Below, piece by piece: positions 6,292 to 6,736 of a stretch of 6,736 nucleotides of DNA. Position 1 is the stretch's first letter, and each line of letters opens with the position of its first letter. The DNA comes from Nitrospira lenta (GTDB taxonomy: Bacteria; Nitrospirota; Nitrospiria; Nitrospirales; Nitrospiraceae): the NCBI GenBank assembly GCA_945906715.1, contig CAMDRK010000140.1:1-6736 (forward strand), written 5' to 3'. The notes below the pieces were generated by a model. It was not told the origin of the DNA. It ran no database searches and saw only the letters and a list, made by a program, of their open reading frames with translations. The translations under genes were made by a program, and so were the position numbers.

Positions 6292-6735
6292 TTACGTCCG
6301 GAGATCGAGAGGACTTTGGTGGACGATGGCCCGGAGAATATCGCTGGTTGTCAGAATGCCGATCAGATGACGGGAGCTGTCGAGGATCGGAACTCCACTT
6401 ACGTGCTCCTCTAGCATGATGTGGGCAATCTCGCGGATTTCCGTCGTCGGGGTGGCGGACAAGATCCGGGTTCTCATCACATGGGCGAGCTTGTACCCGA
6501 CGGACGGTTCCGGAGAATTGACGGATTCCAGTTCATGCGCATAGGGCAGCAGGTCATGGCTCGATACCATTCCAACCAACGTGCCATGAACCGACATGAC
6601 AGGAAGATGTTGAATCCCTTTGTGTTTCATGAGGCTCCACGCCGCCAGCAACGTACTGTCGGATGGCAACCATGATACGGGGGAAGTCATTAAATCCTGT
6701 GCAAGGAGGGCCGGCGAGAGTGCGGGGGCTTGCTG
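6292..6735 (-). CDS. Tandem CBS-domain protein, 5' end outside the window
   Basis: This is a soluble protein of two CBS domains, a fold that binds adenosyl nucleotides such as AMP, ATP or SAM and usually acts as an energy or ligand sensor. The first domain runs from QDLMTSPV through HLPVMSVHGTLVGMVSSHDLL. The second runs from HVMRTRILSATPTTEI through GVPILDSSRHLIGILTTSDILR, and the chain stops shortly after at PLDLRT. An ATG exists at 6688-6690, but it is the Met inside the conserved DLMT motif. The frame stays open upstream to the window edge (SPALLAQDL precedes it), so the real start probably lies beyond 6736 and this entry is partial. The gene precedes the right synthase by 237 bases on the same strand. 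A regulatory role towards cellulose synthesis is possible but rests on neighbourhood alone. Confidence 0.85.
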   Translation of the reverse strand, partial: QQAPALSPALLAQDLMTSPVSWLPSDSTLLAAWSLMKHKGIQHLPVMSVHGTLVGMVSSHDLLPYAHELESVNSPEPSVGYKLAHVMRTRILSATPTTEIREIAHIMLEEHVSGVPILDSSRHLIGILTTSDILRAIVHQSPLDLRT

Positions 6736-6736
6736 T

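Overview
The window looks like chromosomal DNA of a Gram-negative bacterium, and I suspect the genus Nitrospira. That guess rests on moderately high GC content, an outer-membrane BcsS-type protein, and an intergenic element at the left end (a 9-bp-periodic TTGGTCTAT-like tract beside a GATGCTGAAAAAGTCTGCC-like stretch) that resembles a dispersed element I remember from Nitrospira genomes. It is recollection plus inference and was not searched.

All recognised genes lie on the minus strand, so transcription runs from right to left. From the right edge the order is: (1) a two-CBS-domain protein whose 5' end runs off the window (6292-6735); (2) a 757-residue BcsA-like cellulose synthase (3781-6054); (3) BcsS, a cellulose-biosynthesis outer-membrane protein (2946-3716); (4) a short in-frame remnant of a second CBS gene directly after the bcsS stop (2859-2945); (5) an intergenic stretch with a 28-bp tandem repeat and two mini-ORFs; (6) a second, diverged BcsA-like synthase (335-2617, probably starting further upstream at a CTG at 2648-2650). 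Positions 1-334 hold no gene, only repeat-like sequence and possible hairpins.

Both synthases carry the full processive GT2 set (DDG, DxD, TED, QxxRW), the BcsA gating-loop motif FxVTxKG, about eight membrane segments, and two C-terminal PilZ-like regions instead of the usual one. Together with BcsS this points to c-di-GMP-responsive synthesis of cellulose or a related beta-glucan across the envelope. No bcsB, bcsC or bcsZ is visible here.

The most interesting architectural point is that a CBS-bcsA unit appears to have been duplicated in tandem. The right unit is intact. In the left unit the CBS gene is reduced to its last 28 codons, abutting bcsS, while its bcsA partner survives. The leader of the left bcsA is also unusual: a 15-codon ORF with a good Shine-Dalgarno sequence ends in a CTGA overlap with the CTG that aligns with the ATG start of the other copy.
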